NCBI RefSeq assembly: GCF_000686705.1
Contig: NZ_JMLJ01000011.1
Span: 1-64,000, forward strand
Reading direction: 5' to 3'
DNA from: Clostridium hydrogeniformans DSM 21757
GTDB lineage: Bacteria; Bacillota; Clostridia; Clostridiales; Clostridiaceae
DNA length: 64,000 bases
Part shown: positions 47,339 to 57,935 of the stretch, piece by piece
Layout: each line of letters begins with the position of its first letter
Numbering within the stretch: the stretch's first letter is position 1
Program-made: the position numbers and the translations under genes
The notes under the pieces: model-generated
What the model saw: only the letters and a program-made list of their open reading frames with translations
The model's database searches: none
Told to the model about the DNA's origin: nothing

Positions 47339-49255
47339 ATGAACTTAATTACTATAGAAAACTTAAGCAAAAATTATAGTGAAAAAAGACTTTTAGAGAA
47401 TATATCTATAGGAATAAATGAAGGGGATAAAATAGGTGTTATAGGAATAAATGGAACAGGGAAATCTACTCTTCTTAAGATTATTGCAGGGGTAGAGGAG
47501 GCTGATTCAGGAATCATTATAAAAGGTAACAGGGTTAGAATAGAGTATTTATCACAAAATCCAGACTTTGATTTTAATGCCACAATACTAGAACAAGTAT
47601 TTAAGGGTACATCAAGGGAAATGGAGCTTTTAAGGGAGTACGAATATACTCTTCAAAGGGTTAGTGAAGGAGATTTAAGTTTAAATTCAAGACTCATAGC
47701 AATTCAAAGTGATATAGATAACCTAGGGCTATGGGATTTAGAAAGTGAAGCAAAAACAATACTTACAAAGCTTGGCATAAATGATTTTAACTTAAAAATA
47801 GGAACCCTTTCAGGAGGACAGAGAAAAAGAGTAGCTTTAGCTAGTTCATTAATAACTCCCTGTGAGTTGTTAATTTTAGATGAGCCTACAAACCATATGG
47901 ACAGTGAAACTATATCCTGGCTTGAGGATTATTTAAATTCTATAAAGGGAGCACTTATAATGATAACCCATGATAGGTATTTTCTTGATAGGGTAACCAA
48001 TAGAATAATGGAGGTTCATGGAGGAAATATATATAGCTATGAAGGGAACTATAGCTTATTCTTAGAGAAAAAACTTGAAAGAGAAGCAGAGGAAGTATCT
48101 GTTCAAAGAAAAAGAGAAAATCTTTATAGAAAAGAACTTGCATGGATTAGAAGGGGTGCTAAGGCAAGGAGTACCAAGCAAAAGGCTAGAATAGATAGAT
48201 TTGATAAATTAAAAGAAGATATGGTCACTATAAATGATGAGTCTTTAGAATTATCTGTTTTAGGATCGAGGCTTGGAAATAAAATAGTAGAACTATATAA
48301 CATAAGTAAATCCTTTGAAAATAAAAGGTGCATAGAGGATTTTTCCTATACCTTATTAAGGGATGACAGAATAGGGGTAGTAGGAAATAATGGAGAAGGT
48401 AAGTCTACTCTTATGAAAATAATAAGTGGAGAGCTGACTCAAGATTCAGGAGACATTGAGATTGGAGATACAGTTAAAATAGGATTCTTCTCTCAGGAAA
48501 ATTATCATATGGATGATAGTCTTAGAGTTATTGATTATGTAAAAGAAGTGGGGGAGTATTTGCCACTTTCCAGTGGAGATAGAATATCCGCATCTCAAAT
48601 GTTAGAAAGATTTCTATTCTCTAAGGAGATGCAATATACCCCTATATCAAAACTTTCTGGAGGAGAAAAGAGAAGATTATATCTTTTAAGAATACTTATG
48701 GGAGCTCCTAATGTACTTTTATTAGATGAACCTACCAATGATTTAGATATAACTACCTTGACCATATTAGAGGATTTTATTGATGGGTTTAATGGACCTG
48801 TAATGGCAGTGTCTCATGATAGATACTTCTTAGATAGAATATGTAATAATATATTTTATTATAGGGGTAATGGGGTTATAGATAGATTTAACGGAAACTA
48901 CAGTGATTTTTTAAATAGTTTAGAAGAAGAAGCTGTGGATATATCAGTGGATGAGCCTATTAAGGATTCAAACAAAAAAGACAATGAGTATAAATCTAAA
49001 AAGGAAAAGCCTCTGAAGTTCTCTTTTAATGAGCAGAAGGAATTTAATGAAATAGATGATGTAATATCAAATCTTGAGGGGAAAATTACTTCCTTAGAAA
49101 AAGATATAGAAAGTAATTCTAGTGACTTTGTAAAGTTACAAGAACTTATTAAAGAAAAAGAAGAAACTGAAATGATGTTAAGTGAAAAGTATGAAAGATG
49201 GACTTATCTAAATGAATTAGCTGAAAAGATAGAGAGGCAAAAAGGAAATAAGTAA
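47339..49255 (+). CDS. ABC-F ATPase, Uup-like
   Basis: 638 residues with two ABC domains and no membrane segment. Walker A sequences are GINGTGKST and GNNGEGKST, signatures LSGGQRKR and LSGGEKRR, and Walker B motifs LLILDEPTNHMD and VLLLDEPTNDLD. The inter-domain linker (about 240-305) is the helical P-site tRNA interaction motif, rich in Arg/Lys. A C-terminal coiled coil (about 565-635) is typical of Uup. ABC-F proteins act on the ribosome E site; some give antibiotic resistance, but the linker here is of housekeeping length. ATG follows AGAGGAAATAAG. Confidence 0.9.
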   Translation: MNLITIENLSKNYSEKRLLENISIGINEGDKIGVIGINGTGKSTLLKIIAGVEEADSGIIIKGNRVRIEYLSQNPDFDFNATILEQVFKGTSREMELLREYEYTLQRVSEGDLSLNSRLIAIQSDIDNLGLWDLESEAKTILTKLGINDFNLKIGTLSGGQRKRVALASSLITPCELLILDEPTNHMDSETISWLEDYLNSIKGALIMITHDRYFLDRVTNRIMEVHGGNIYSYEGNYSLFLEKKLEREAEEVSVQRKRENLYRKELAWIRRGAKARSTKQKARIDRFDKLKEDMVTINDESLELSVLGSRLGNKIVELYNISKSFENKRCIEDFSYTLLRDDRIGVVGNNGEGKSTLMKIISGELTQDSGDIEIGDTVKIGFFSQENYHMDDSLRVIDYVKEVGEYLPLSSGDRISASQMLERFLFSKEMQYTPISKLSGGEKRRLYLLRILMGAPNVLLLDEPTNDLDITTLTILEDFIDGFNGPVMAVSHDRYFLDRICNNIFYYRGNGVIDRFNGNYSDFLNSLEEEAVDISVDEPIKDSNKKDNEYKSKKEKPLKFSFNEQKEFNEIDDVISNLEGKITSLEKDIESNSSDFVKLQELIKEKEETEMMLSEKYERWTYLNELAEKIERQKGNK

Positions 49256-49290
49256 GAGAAGTATAAAAATTAAATAGACTATAAGAAAAC

Positions 49291-49327
49291 ATGGGATATT
49301 AAGTATATATTGTACTTAATATCCCAT
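49291..49327 (+). terminator. Terminator after the ABC-F gene
   Basis: ATGGGATATTAAGTA and TACTTAATATCCCAT are perfect 15-base arms. A second small hairpin (AGTTCTATTT/AAATAGAACT, 49336-49360) lies toward the convergent BFD-like gene. Confidence 0.8.
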
Positions 49328-49367
49328 ATCTATTAAGTTCTATTTAATAAAAATAGAACTCCTTTTA

Positions 49368-49589
49368 TTACTTTTCTAATTTGCTTTTTTCAATCAATTC
49401 TAAGATTTTATGTTTACATCTAGAACCACAACAACCGCCAGTAGTAGCTCCAGTAGCATCTTTAACCTTATCTAAAGTATCAGCTCCGTTAGAAATAGCT
49501 TCCTTGATTTTAGCTCTAGATATAGCCTTGCATATACACACCTTAGTCAATTTATCCATAATTTGCTCGTTTGCATTATTATTTTCCAT
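49368..49589 (-). CDS. BFD-like [2Fe-2S]-binding protein
   Basis: 73 residues from ATG 49589, seven bases after GGAGG. Cysteines in CIC (18, 20) and GGCCGSRC (53, 54, 58) match the bacterioferritin-associated-ferredoxin/NifU-middle [2Fe-2S] fold, with TGATTGGCCG typical. It should carry electrons or regulate iron release; no bacterioferritin gene is adjacent. It is monocistronic. Confidence 0.85.
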   Translation of the reverse strand: MENNNANEQIMDKLTKVCICKAISRAKIKEAISNGADTLDKVKDATGATTGGCCGSRCKHKILELIEKSKLEK

Positions 49590-49836
49590 AATCATTCCTC
49601 CATATATTTAAATAAGACCATGAAGTGAAACCTAATTTAAATGAAAAATTTCTTTATTAAACTTAAGTTACACTGACCCCAGAATTTTATAATTTATACT
49701 ACTATAATTAATTTATATAGGGGAGTAAAATTATAAAACAATGGACAAAACATATTAGTTAACAACTATTATTATTAATTATATTTTATACTATTTATTT
49801 GATAAATTCAATATATTATTATGAGTAATTAATAGA

Positions 49837-50874
49837 TTACTTTGAATTTAATATATCTTCTGGAAGTTCTCTAAGGGCTAGCTTCACTCTTTCAGAAGCC
49901 TTCATATCCTTAAAAGGTGGACTTATAATTTGTTTCCACTGTCTAGTTCCACGAACTCCATGGAAAAGCTCTAAGCCGTGCTTTAGAATAAGATTAGGAT
50001 TTTCTCCATTAGTTTCTAGTTGCTCAATATAAGGAAGCATCCATTCTATTATATCTTTTCTAGATAGGGAATTTTTAATATCTCCATCATAAAATTTATC
50101 CACATCCCTTAACATAAATGGATTTTCATAAGAAGCTCTTCCAATCATAACTCCATCTACGTATTTTAGATGTTCTTCTATTTCATCACAGGTTTTTATT
50201 CCACCATTTATTTCTATATTTAGATGAGGGAAGTCTTTCTTTAGTTTATATACCTCATCATATCTTATAGGTGGTATTTCTCTATTTTCCTTAGGGCTTA
50301 GTCCAGCAAGAATAGCAACCCTAGCATGAACTGTAAATCTATCAAGCTTAGCATCCTCTATAATATTTATAAAATTAACCATGTCTTCATATCTATCAAA
50401 AATCTTATTATTAAAGTCATCGGAAAGATAGCCAGTACCATCTATTCCTATTCTGTGTTTTATGGTAATAGGTTTTTTAGTTCCTTCCCTCATGGCTAAA
50501 ATCATTTCACGAACAAGTTCTGGGTAAGCCATTAATACGGCCCCCATTTGATTTCCAGATACCCTGTCTGATGGACATCCTACATTAAGATTAATTTCAT
50601 CATAGTCAAAGGCTTCAGCTAGCTTCACTGCTTTGTAAATGTCATCAGGACTACAGCCTGCTACTTGTAGTGATAGGGGCTTTTCTATTTTATCAAAAGC
50701 TAAGAGTTTTTCTAAATCTCCATGAATTATAGCTTGAGCTGTTATCATTTCTGTATATAATAAAGACTTTTTAGTGATACCTCTTAAAAAATACCTAAAA
50801 TGTCTATCGGTTCTATCCACCATTGGGGCAATACTTACCTTTGGGGCTTTAATGGGTGAAATATATTTTTTCAT
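49837..50874 (-). CDS. dusA: tRNA-dihydrouridine synthase A
   Basis: 345 residues. A flavin-dependent enzyme reducing uridine to dihydrouridine in tRNA (U20/U20a in E. coli). The TIM-barrel FMN domain shows SIAPMVDRTDRH, NLNVGCPSDRV with the catalytic Cys, KHRIGIDG, HARVAILAGLSPKENREIPP and INGGIKT. These are close to E. coli DusA and not DusB/C, including the LSPKENREIPP loop. A helical C-terminal domain follows. ATG lies behind AAGGAGATAAACC. It is monocistronic. Confidence 0.9.
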   Translation of the reverse strand: MKKYISPIKAPKVSIAPMVDRTDRHFRYFLRGITKKSLLYTEMITAQAIIHGDLEKLLAFDKIEKPLSLQVAGCSPDDIYKAVKLAEAFDYDEINLNVGCPSDRVSGNQMGAVLMAYPELVREMILAMREGTKKPITIKHRIGIDGTGYLSDDFNNKIFDRYEDMVNFINIIEDAKLDRFTVHARVAILAGLSPKENREIPPIRYDEVYKLKKDFPHLNIEINGGIKTCDEIEEHLKYVDGVMIGRASYENPFMLRDVDKFYDGDIKNSLSRKDIIEWMLPYIEQLETNGENPNLILKHGLELFHGVRGTRQWKQIISPPFKDMKASERVKLALRELPEDILNSK

Positions 50875-51209
50875 AGGTTTATCTCCTTAAAACAAGTATT
50901 ATTTTATAAGTATAAAATAATGGGTTTTAACTGTCAAAGACTCTTATAATATATTTTAAAGAATAGGTCTTAGCTGTAATTTATTTTGCTTAAGTCCGCT
51001 TTTAGTTTTTTAATATAAAGTCTGAACTTATTCATTAAAAATATACTTGATTTATCTTACTTTATATAGATATATAAAGGGAGTTTCAAGCTTAAAGTCC
51101 TAAATAATTCTTTAAATTTATAGTTATTTTATTTTATAAGGATAACTTAGTAACAAATTCCTATTCTTATAAATAAAATACAATAATAGGAATTATTTTG
51201 GAGGATAAA
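50875..51209. other. Divergent gap between dusA and the GH25 gene
   Basis: About 335 bases of AT-rich sequence with no supported ORF. It must hold the dusA promoter and the probably sporulation-specific promoter of the muramidase. I could not assign a sigma-factor consensus with confidence. Confidence 0.4.
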
Positions 51210-52226
51210 ATGCAAAATAGAAACCCAAAAAGTTTGTTTGGAGCAGACATAAATGAGTTTAGCCAAAATGTTAATTTTCAAACCTTAGCTAGGACAGTTG
51301 ATTTTTTATACCTAAGATCCTCAGGGTCAGGCACAGGAAGCTTTAGAATCGACCAGAAATTTTTAGAGTTTGCAAAAGAAGCTAGAAATTATGGGATACC
51401 TGTAGGTGCTTATCACTATGCTATGCCTTCTACTAACTTAACTACAGCAGATAATCAATGTGATGATTTTATAGAACTACTTCAAATAGGTTTTGGTACA
51501 AATGACTATGGGGACTTATTTCCAGTGTTAGATGTTGAGGCTCCAGTAAATAAATCAATACCAACCACTACATTATTAAGTTGGGTTGATAGGTTTAGGG
51601 TTAGATTTGAAAAGAAAACAAGAAGAAGGCTAATGCTATATACAGGAGAATTTTTTATAAAGTTATATGATGATTTTCTTTATCCAGGTAGAGGTCATAT
51701 ACTCTCTAATATGCCCCTTTGGATAGCTATGTATCCAGCTATTCCAGGAAATCCACCTTACCCACCAAATGCAGGGGGATGGACAAGATGGAGGATATGG
51801 CAATATACAGATAAGGGAAATGTAAATGGAGTATCATCCCCTACAGATTTAAACTGGGGACCAGATAATATAGCTTATTTAGTTCAACCTAAAAATGTAG
51901 AAGGATTAAAGGCTTATAGAGTTAAACACAATATTTATGTATCATGGACACCTAATAAAGATGTGGATTTATCTGGATATAACTTATTCTTAAATGGATT
52001 ATACGCAGGAAGTGTTGGAAGAAAGGGGTCCACATTTGTTATAAATACTAATAGATTCAAGTTACCAAGTAATATTAAAAAATATGAAGTATCTATAGAG
52101 GCTTTTGACCTAGATGGAGAGTTCTCAAAGAAAAGATCAACGGTTTCCTTAGATAGACCTCTTATGACAAGAAAGGATGAAGAGGGAGTTTATTTTGTTT
52201 ATCCTGATATAATAATCAGAGCTTAA
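51210..52226 (+). CDS. sleM: GH25 muramidase, SleM-like cortical-fragment lytic enzyme
   Basis: 338 residues, ATG 51210 after GGAGGATAAA. It has no signal peptide, unusual for a GH25 lysozyme but the property of SleM, the clostridial spore enzyme that degrades cortex fragments released by SleC. The GH25 barrel (about 8-215) has FGADINEF at its start and FPVLDVEAP holding the Asp/Glu pair; WRIWQYTDKG closes the domain. A fibronectin-III-like C-terminal domain (about 225-315) follows. SleM is reported near 320 residues, so this copy is slightly long. The spore role is inferred from family and lack of export signal. Confidence 0.8.
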   Translation: MQNRNPKSLFGADINEFSQNVNFQTLARTVDFLYLRSSGSGTGSFRIDQKFLEFAKEARNYGIPVGAYHYAMPSTNLTTADNQCDDFIELLQIGFGTNDYGDLFPVLDVEAPVNKSIPTTTLLSWVDRFRVRFEKKTRRRLMLYTGEFFIKLYDDFLYPGRGHILSNMPLWIAMYPAIPGNPPYPPNAGGWTRWRIWQYTDKGNVNGVSSPTDLNWGPDNIAYLVQPKNVEGLKAYRVKHNIYVSWTPNKDVDLSGYNLFLNGLYAGSVGRKGSTFVINTNRFKLPSNIKKYEVSIEAFDLDGEFSKKRSTVSLDRPLMTRKDEEGVYFVYPDIIIRA

Positions 52227-52271
52227 ATAAGTAATAGGTAGGATTAAAACAATTCTACCTATTACTTATTT
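52225..52271. terminator. Bidirectional terminator
   Basis: 17-base perfect arms (52225-52241 and 52255-52271) with T/A-runs on both sides, between the convergent GH25 and membrane-protein genes. Confidence 0.9.
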
Positions 52272-52276
52272 AAAGT

Positions 52277-52810
52277 TTAATTAATAAAACTTTTAGAGCG
52301 TATAAATAAGGATAAAGTGTCCTTAAGCTTTTCTATTTCGGAGTATGGAATATATATAAGTTTTTCTAAATAATTATCATCTAAGGTATAACAAATTATT
52401 AATATATTAGGGTTCTTTGGGCTGAAGTACCAGTTTTTAATATCTCTAAAGTATATAAAAGAGTTTTTATTAATACCTAAAAATGCGGTTTTAAAAGCAA
52501 CTCCACCATCTAGAATTACAAAAGCTTCAGAGACTTTATCATAGCCATTTAAGAAACATATTATAAAGAGCCAACATAAATATAATCCTATACGAAGTGG
52601 GTATCTAATTAGTAAGAGCTTATAGTTTATATAAAAAAGTAAAAAATATATTGATATAAAAATAAGTGTTATGAATATATTAGGAGGTAACTCAAATATA
52701 ATTTCATACTTGTTAGAGAGTTTTTTATTATACATATATCTACTTAAAAAAGAGGAAGTAAATATTATTGATAAAAATATAATAGTGAGTTCAAAAAAAG
52801 CAATAGACAA
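52277..52810 (-). CDS. Small membrane protein (DUF5673-like)
   Basis: 177 residues, TTG start behind GGGGGGATTTAT. Three predicted membrane segments (about 3-22, 44-62 and 70-90) are followed by a cytoplasmic domain of about 85 residues resembling a PH-like/DUF5673 fold (FRDIKNWYFSPKNPNILIICY). No function is known. It stands alone. Confidence 0.65.
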   Translation of the reverse strand: MSIAFFELTIIFLSIIFTSSFLSRYMYNKKLSNKYEIIFELPPNIFITLIFISIYFLLFYINYKLLLIRYPLRIGLYLCWLFIICFLNGYDKVSEAFVILDGGVAFKTAFLGINKNSFIYFRDIKNWYFSPKNPNILIICYTLDDNYLEKLIYIPYSEIEKLKDTLSLFIRSKSFIN

Positions 52811-53018
52811 ATAAATCCCCCCTAGCTTTAGTTAATATAGTATATTCATACATATAATAAAGGAAAATGTTTTATCAATAAGAATTAGGTATATTTTCAT
52901 TTACTATACATAACTATTATTTATTCTATTCCTACACACCATAAAGTGGTAGAAGTGTAATTCTATTATATTAATCAGCTAGAGGAAATAAAACTTGAAA
53001 AAATAAAAAATATTGGTA

Positions 53019-53047
53019 TTGACAATGGTTTTGTAATATATTATCAT
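53019..53047 (+). promoter_or_regulatory. Promoter of the T-box/ileS transcript
   Basis: TTGACA (53019-53024), a 17-base spacer and TATCAT (53042-53047), about 440 bases upstream of ileS and just before the T-box leader. Confidence 0.75.
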
Positions 53048-53064
53048 TTAATTTAATGAAAAAC

Positions 53065-53335
53065 AATGATTAGGAAAAGTACCTAAGTTTGATCCTCAAA
53101 GAGAGTGGCAGTTGGTGGAAAGCCATAGGTAGGGGTTAGGGAAAATCACCTAGGAGTTGGGAGCTGAATCCTAGTAAGCCGCCCCGTAGTTCTGCGTTAA
53201 AGAATAGAGTATTTAAGTACTTGAAATTAGGCTCTTAGAATTCATTAGAATTGTAGTATATATTAGAGCCAGTAAACCTAGAGGTGGTATAGCGAGTTAA
53301 CTTCGTCCTAAGTGGATGAGGTTTTTTTTATTTTT
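53065..53335 (+). ncRNA. Isoleucine T-box riboswitch (ileS leader)
   Basis: Stem I is visible from AGAGAGTGG onward with GGTGGAAAGCC. The specifier triplet ATC (53145-53147), directly before ACCTAGGAG, reads isoleucine. The T-box sequence AGAGGTGGTATAGCG (about 53280-53294) forms the antiterminator that pairs with an uncharged tRNA acceptor end. The competing terminator CTTCGTCC/GGATGAGG ends in eight T (about 53303-53332). Uncharged tRNA-Ile should allow read-through into ileS. Confidence 0.92.
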
Positions 53336-53491
53336 AATTTTTATTTTATGATTTTACATCTCTAATAAGACATAGATAGAAGACCTATAAAATCTAAGAA
53401 TTAGTTAATATACAATTCATATGGAGTTAAATCTCTACTTGAATTAAGCTTTATTTTATAAATAATTGATAAACTGAAAGGAGAAGAGAAA

Positions 53492-56400
53492 ATGTATAAA
53501 AAGATAGATTCTACAAAAAGCTTTGTAGATATGGAAAAAGATATACTAAAGCTTTGGGAAGATAAAAATGTTATAAAGAAAAACTTTAGCTTAAATGAAG
53601 ATGGTGAGTTCTTTACTTTTTACGATGGACCTCCAACAGCTAATGGAAAGCCTCACGTTGGACACGTATTAACAAGAGTTATGAAGGACTTAATACCAAG
53701 ATATAAGGTAATGAAGGGTTATAAGGTTATAAGAAAAGCTGGTTGGGATACTCATGGTCTTCCAGTAGAGCTTGAGATAGAGAAAAAACTTGGAATTTCA
53801 GGTAAAGAGAAAATAGAAGAATATGGTGTTGAGAAGTTTGTTAAGGAATGTAAGGATAGCGTATTTACTTATGTATCTATGTGGGAGAATATGACTAATA
53901 AAATAGGATACTGGGTAGACATGGAAAACCCTTATGTTACTTACCATAATTCATATATAGAATCTGTATGGTGGGCATTAAAACAGCTTTGGGATAAGGA
54001 ACTTTTATATAAGGGCCACAAGGTAATGCCTTATTGTCCAAGATGTGGAACTGGATTATCATCTCATGAAGTTTCTCAAGGATATAAGGATGTTAAGGAT
54101 GCAACAGCTATAGTTAAGTTTAAGGTAAGGGGAGAAGAAGATAAGTTTATACTATCTTGGACAACAACTCCTTGGACATTACCATCTAACGTAGCTCTTA
54201 CAATAAATAAAGCATATACCTATGTTGAAGCTAAGGTTAAGAGCTGTGATTGTGAGTGTGAAAATAAGGAAACTTATATACTAGCAAAAGATCTTGCTCC
54301 TAAGGTTCTTGGAGAAAACTTTGAAATAGTAAAAGAATTTAAGGGTGAGGAATTATTAGGAACTGAATATGAGCAATTATTTAAGTTCCATACTCCAGAG
54401 GAAAAAGCTTTCTATGTAATCCATGGAGACTTTGTAACCTTAAGTGATGGTACTGGAATAGTTCATACTGCACCAGCTTATGGAGAAGATGATAACCTTG
54501 TATGTAAGAAGCATAATCTTCCATTGATAAACCTTGTAAATCCAGCAGGGGAATTTACAGAAGAGGTAGAGCCTTGGAAGGGAATATTTGTTAAGAAAGC
54601 TGATCCTAAGATAATAGAATATATGAAAGAGAACAATATGTTATTTAGTACTGAAAAGTACACTCACTCATATCCACATTGTTGGAGATGTGATACTCCT
54701 CTTTTATATTATCCAAGGGAAAGCTGGTTCGTAAGAATGACTTCTCTTAGAGATAAACTTATAGAGAATAATAATAAAACAAACTGGTATCCAGATAATA
54801 TAAGAACAGGTAGATTTGGTAAGTTCCTTGAGGGCGTAATAGATTGGGGTATATCAAGGGATAGATACTGGGGAACTCCACTTCCAATATGGCAATGTGA
54901 ATGTGGTCATAGGGATTGTATTGGAAGCATAGAGGAACTTAAGGCTAAGGGAATAAATGTTCCAGAGGACATAGAGCTTCATAAGCCATTTATAGATAAG
55001 GTTCATTTAAATTGTGAGAAGTGTGGAAAGGAAATGACAAGAACTCATGAAGTTATAGACTGTTGGTTTGATTCGGGTTCTATGCCATTTGCTCAACTTC
55101 ACTATCCATTTGAAAATAAAGAGTTATTTGAAAAGAACTTCCCAGCTCAATTTATATCAGAAGCTGTGGACCAAACTAGAGGATGGTTCTATACATTACT
55201 TGCTTTATCCACTGCAATATTTGATAGAAATCCATTTGAAAACTGTATAGTTTTAGGTCACGTCTTAGATAAGAAGGGCTTAAAGATGTCAAAATCTAAG
55301 GGTAATGTTGTTGACCCTATAGATGTTATAGAGACTCAAGGAGCTGATGCTACAAGATGGCATTTCTACACAGCAAGTGCACCATGGCTTCCAACTAGAT
55401 TCTCTAAGGATGATGTGGGAGAGGCTCAAAGAAGGTTCTTAGGAACTTTATGGAATGTGTATTCATTCTATGTTTTATATGCAGACTTAGATAAGTTTAA
55501 TCCAACAGAGTATAAGGATTTTGTATCTAATAACGTAATGGATAAATGGATAATAGCAAAACTTAATACTTTGATAAAAACTGTAGATGAAGACTTAAAT
55601 TCATATAGAATAACTCAAGGAGCAGAAGCTTTAGAGAGTTTTGTTGATGAATTATCTAATTGGTATGTAAGAAGAAATAGATCAAGATTCTGGAGCTCAG
55701 AGTTAACTGACGATAAGATTTCAGCATATGTAACCTTATATAGAGTTTTAGTTGATTTATGTAAGATATCAGCTCCATTTGTACCATTTGTAACCGAAGA
55801 AATATATCAGAGCCTGGTAGTATCATTAGATGATAGTGCACCAGAGAGCATACATTTATGTATGTGGCCAGAATATAATGAGAGCCTTGTAGATGAAACT
55901 TTAGAGAAAGACATGGATATGGCATATAATATTGTTAAGCTTGGAAGAAGTGCTAGAAATGGTGCTAACATAAAGAACAGACAGCCATTATCTAAAATGC
56001 TTATAAGTGCTACTACACTTCCTGAGTACTATGGAGATATAGTTAAAGAGGAGCTTAATATAAAAGAGGTTCAGTTTGGGGCAGACCTTTCAGATTATGT
56101 TAATTTTGAAATAAAACCTAACCTACCTGTTCTTGGAAAAGCTTATGGTAAGATGATACCAGGAATAAGAAAGGCTATAGCTGAAAGAAACCAAATGGAA
56201 CTTGCTCAAACAATACAAAATGGTAATGTGGTAGTTATAGATGTAAATGGTACTGAAATAGAACTTAACTCACAAAATCTTCTTGTTACAATGCAAGGCC
56301 TTGAAGGTTATGCTTTTGCTGGTGAAGGAGAAACAGGGGTAGTATTAGATACAACTATAACAGAAGAGTTAAGGGAAGAAGGTCATTTAAGAGAAATAAT

Positions 56401-56626
56401 CAGTAAAATCCAGAACATGAGAAAAGAAAGTGGATTTGAGGTTTCTGATAAAATAAAATTATATGTTTCTAATAATGATACTCTATTAGAAGTAATTAAG
56501 AAATTCCAAGAGGGTATAAAGAGAGAAACCTTAACTGAAGAGATTGTTTATAATGAAGAAGTAACTTATACTGAATGTAATATAAATGGTCAGGGTCTTA
56601 ATATGGCTGTTGAAGTTATAAAATAG
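53492..56626 (+). CDS. ileS: Isoleucyl-tRNA synthetase, long (IleS2-like) form
   Basis: 1044 residues. It charges tRNA-Ile and edits valine. The class I signatures are KPHVGH (HIGH equivalent, near 52-57) and KMSKSKGN (KMSKS). The CP1 editing domain (about 190-400) and a zinc-type CxxC set (CEKCGKEM region) are present. Length and wording ([38 protein letters not shown]) agree with the eukaryote-like IleS2 branch and not the roughly 920-residue IleS1. That branch is associated with low mupirocin sensitivity. ATG after AAAGGAGAAGAG. Under T-box control. Confidence 0.95.
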   Translation: MYKKIDSTKSFVDMEKDILKLWEDKNVIKKNFSLNEDGEFFTFYDGPPTANGKPHVGHVLTRVMKDLIPRYKVMKGYKVIRKAGWDTHGLPVELEIEKKLGISGKEKIEEYGVEKFVKECKDSVFTYVSMWENMTNKIGYWVDMENPYVTYHNSYIESVWWALKQLWDKELLYKGHKVMPYCPRCGTGLSSHEVSQGYKDVKDATAIVKFKVRGEEDKFILSWTTTPWTLPSNVALTINKAYTYVEAKVKSCDCECENKETYILAKDLAPKVLGENFEIVKEFKGEELLGTEYEQLFKFHTPEEKAFYVIHGDFVTLSDGTGIVHTAPAYGEDDNLVCKKHNLPLINLVNPAGEFTEEVEPWKGIFVKKADPKIIEYMKENNMLFSTEKYTHSYPHCWRCDTPLLYYPRESWFVRMTSLRDKLIENNNKTNWYPDNIRTGRFGKFLEGVIDWGISRDRYWGTPLPIWQCECGHRDCIGSIEELKAKGINVPEDIELHKPFIDKVHLNCEKCGKEMTRTHEVIDCWFDSGSMPFAQLHYPFENKELFEKNFPAQFISEAVDQTRGWFYTLLALSTAIFDRNPFENCIVLGHVLDKKGLKMSKSKGNVVDPIDVIETQGADATRWHFYTASAPWLPTRFSKDDVGEAQRRFLGTLWNVYSFYVLYADLDKFNPTEYKDFVSNNVMDKWIIAKLNTLIKTVDEDLNSYRITQGAEALESFVDELSNWYVRRNRSRFWSSELTDDKISAYVTLYRVLVDLCKISAPFVPFVTEEIYQSLVVSLDDSAPESIHLCMWPEYNESLVDETLEKDMDMAYNIVKLGRSARNGANIKNRQPLSKMLISATTLPEYYGDIVKEELNIKEVQFGADLSDYVNFEIKPNLPVLGKAYGKMIPGIRKAIAERNQMELAQTIQNGNVVVIDVNGTEIELNSQNLLVTMQGLEGYAFAGEGETGVVLDTTITEELREEGHLREIISKIQNMRKESGFEVSDKIKLYVSNNDTLLEVIKKFQEGIKRETLTEEIVYNEEVTYTECNINGQGLNMAVEVIK

Positions 56627-56638
56627 TATTTGTATTTT

Positions 56639-56669
56639 AAGTAGCCATAGGAAACTATGGTTACTTTTT
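56639..56669 (+). terminator. Terminator after ileS
   Basis: AAGTAGCCATAG pairs with CTATGGTTACTT (one G-T pair) around GAAA, followed by TTTTA. Confidence 0.88.
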
Positions 56670-56828
56670 ATTCATGAGTTTTGTATAAATTTTGGGTTAA
56701 AGGAGTAAATTAACTCTAAGATATAAATAATAATGGTAGTATAAACTTGTATTCAAAAGGTTTTAAAAGTATAATAGTTACCATATGTGAAGGAAATTTG
56801 ATAAAAATATAGAATAGAGGTGAAATTC

Positions 56829-57824
56829 ATGGCAGCTTCAATTAAAGACGTAGCTAGAGAGGCAGGAGTTTCTATAGCAACGGTATCAAGAGTTTTAAAT
56901 GATGTAGACGTTGTTAATGAGGAAACTAAGAAAAGGGTTGTAGAGGCTATAAAAAAATTAGGGTATAGACCTAATATAGTTGCTAGAAGTTTAAAAACAC
57001 AGAGAACAAAAACTATAGGAATATTAATTCCAGATATATCTAGTCTTTTCTATCCAGAAGTGGTTAGAGGGGCGGAGGATGTTGCTAATATATATGATTA
57101 TAATATTATGTTATGTAATTCTGACTTTGATTTAGAAAAAGAAAAAGAGTATTTAAAAGTAATGAAGGAAAAGATGGTAGATGGACTTATATATATGAGT
57201 AGCTATCTAGATTCTGAAATGCTAGAGCTTATAAATGAGCTTCAAGTAAGTACTGTACTTGTTGAATCAAAGGATGAAGATGGTAAGCTTCCAAGTGTAA
57301 CTATAGATGGAGTTCAAGCAGCCTATGAGGGAACAAAGTATTTAATACATAAGGGAAACAAAAGAGTAGCATTCATAGGAACACATAAGGATAGGCCTAA
57401 TGCTTGGTCCATAAGATATGAAGGTTATACTAAGGCAATGAAGGAAGAAGGAATAGATATAGATGAAAACCTTCTTTATTTCAAGGACTTAAGAGCAAAA
57501 TCAGGATATGAAGGGGTAGAGGAACTTTTAAGTAGAGGAAAGTTTGATGCTATATTCTGTTCATCAGATGAAATAGCTATGGGAGCTATAAATGCTTTAA
57601 GAGATAAAGGTATAAGAGTACCAGAAGATGTAGATGTTGTTGGATTTAATGATATATACACAGCATCAATATTTTATCCAAAGTTAACTACAGTATCTCA
57701 ACCAATGTATGATATGGGTTCCATTGCAATGAGACTATTAATAAAACTTATAAATAAAAAACCAGTGGAAGAAAAACATTTTGTTCTGCCACATAGATTA
57801 GTGGAAAGAGATTCTTGTAAGTAA
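56829..57824 (+). CDS. ccpA: Catabolite control protein CcpA
   Basis: 331 residues; ATG 56829 follows GAGGTGAAATTC, while the in-frame GTG at 56820 lies inside that site. The N-terminal LacI helix-turn-helix (IKDVAREAGVSIATVSRVLND) and hinge (YRPNIVARSLKTQRTKTIG) are very close to clostridial CcpA. The core has the HPr-Ser-P contact face of this family (DISSLFYPEVVRGAEDVA and following). It represses or activates carbon genes through cre sites; one perfect site lies at lacZ. It is monocistronic. Confidence 0.92.
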   Translation: MAASIKDVAREAGVSIATVSRVLNDVDVVNEETKKRVVEAIKKLGYRPNIVARSLKTQRTKTIGILIPDISSLFYPEVVRGAEDVANIYDYNIMLCNSDFDLEKEKEYLKVMKEKMVDGLIYMSSYLDSEMLELINELQVSTVLVESKDEDGKLPSVTIDGVQAAYEGTKYLIHKGNKRVAFIGTHKDRPNAWSIRYEGYTKAMKEEGIDIDENLLYFKDLRAKSGYEGVEELLSRGKFDAIFCSSDEIAMGAINALRDKGIRVPEDVDVVGFNDIYTASIFYPKLTTVSQPMYDMGSIAMRLLIKLINKKPVEEKHFVLPHRLVERDSCK

Positions 57825-57867
57825 TAAAAATTGCTGTCACGAAACGGGTATTTGTAACTTATCATAA

Positions 57868-57918
57868 AGAAAAACCATGCATATAACGGAATTTGTTTTC
57901 TGATTTATGCATGGTTTT
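57868..57918. terminator. Terminator after ccpA (bidirectional)
   Basis: AAAACCATGCATA and TATGCATGGTTTT form a 13-bp stem with T-runs on both strands. On the minus strand it would also end any transcript crossing structured element copy 2. Confidence 0.88.
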
Positions 57919-57935
57919 TAAGTTTTGTATAGTTT

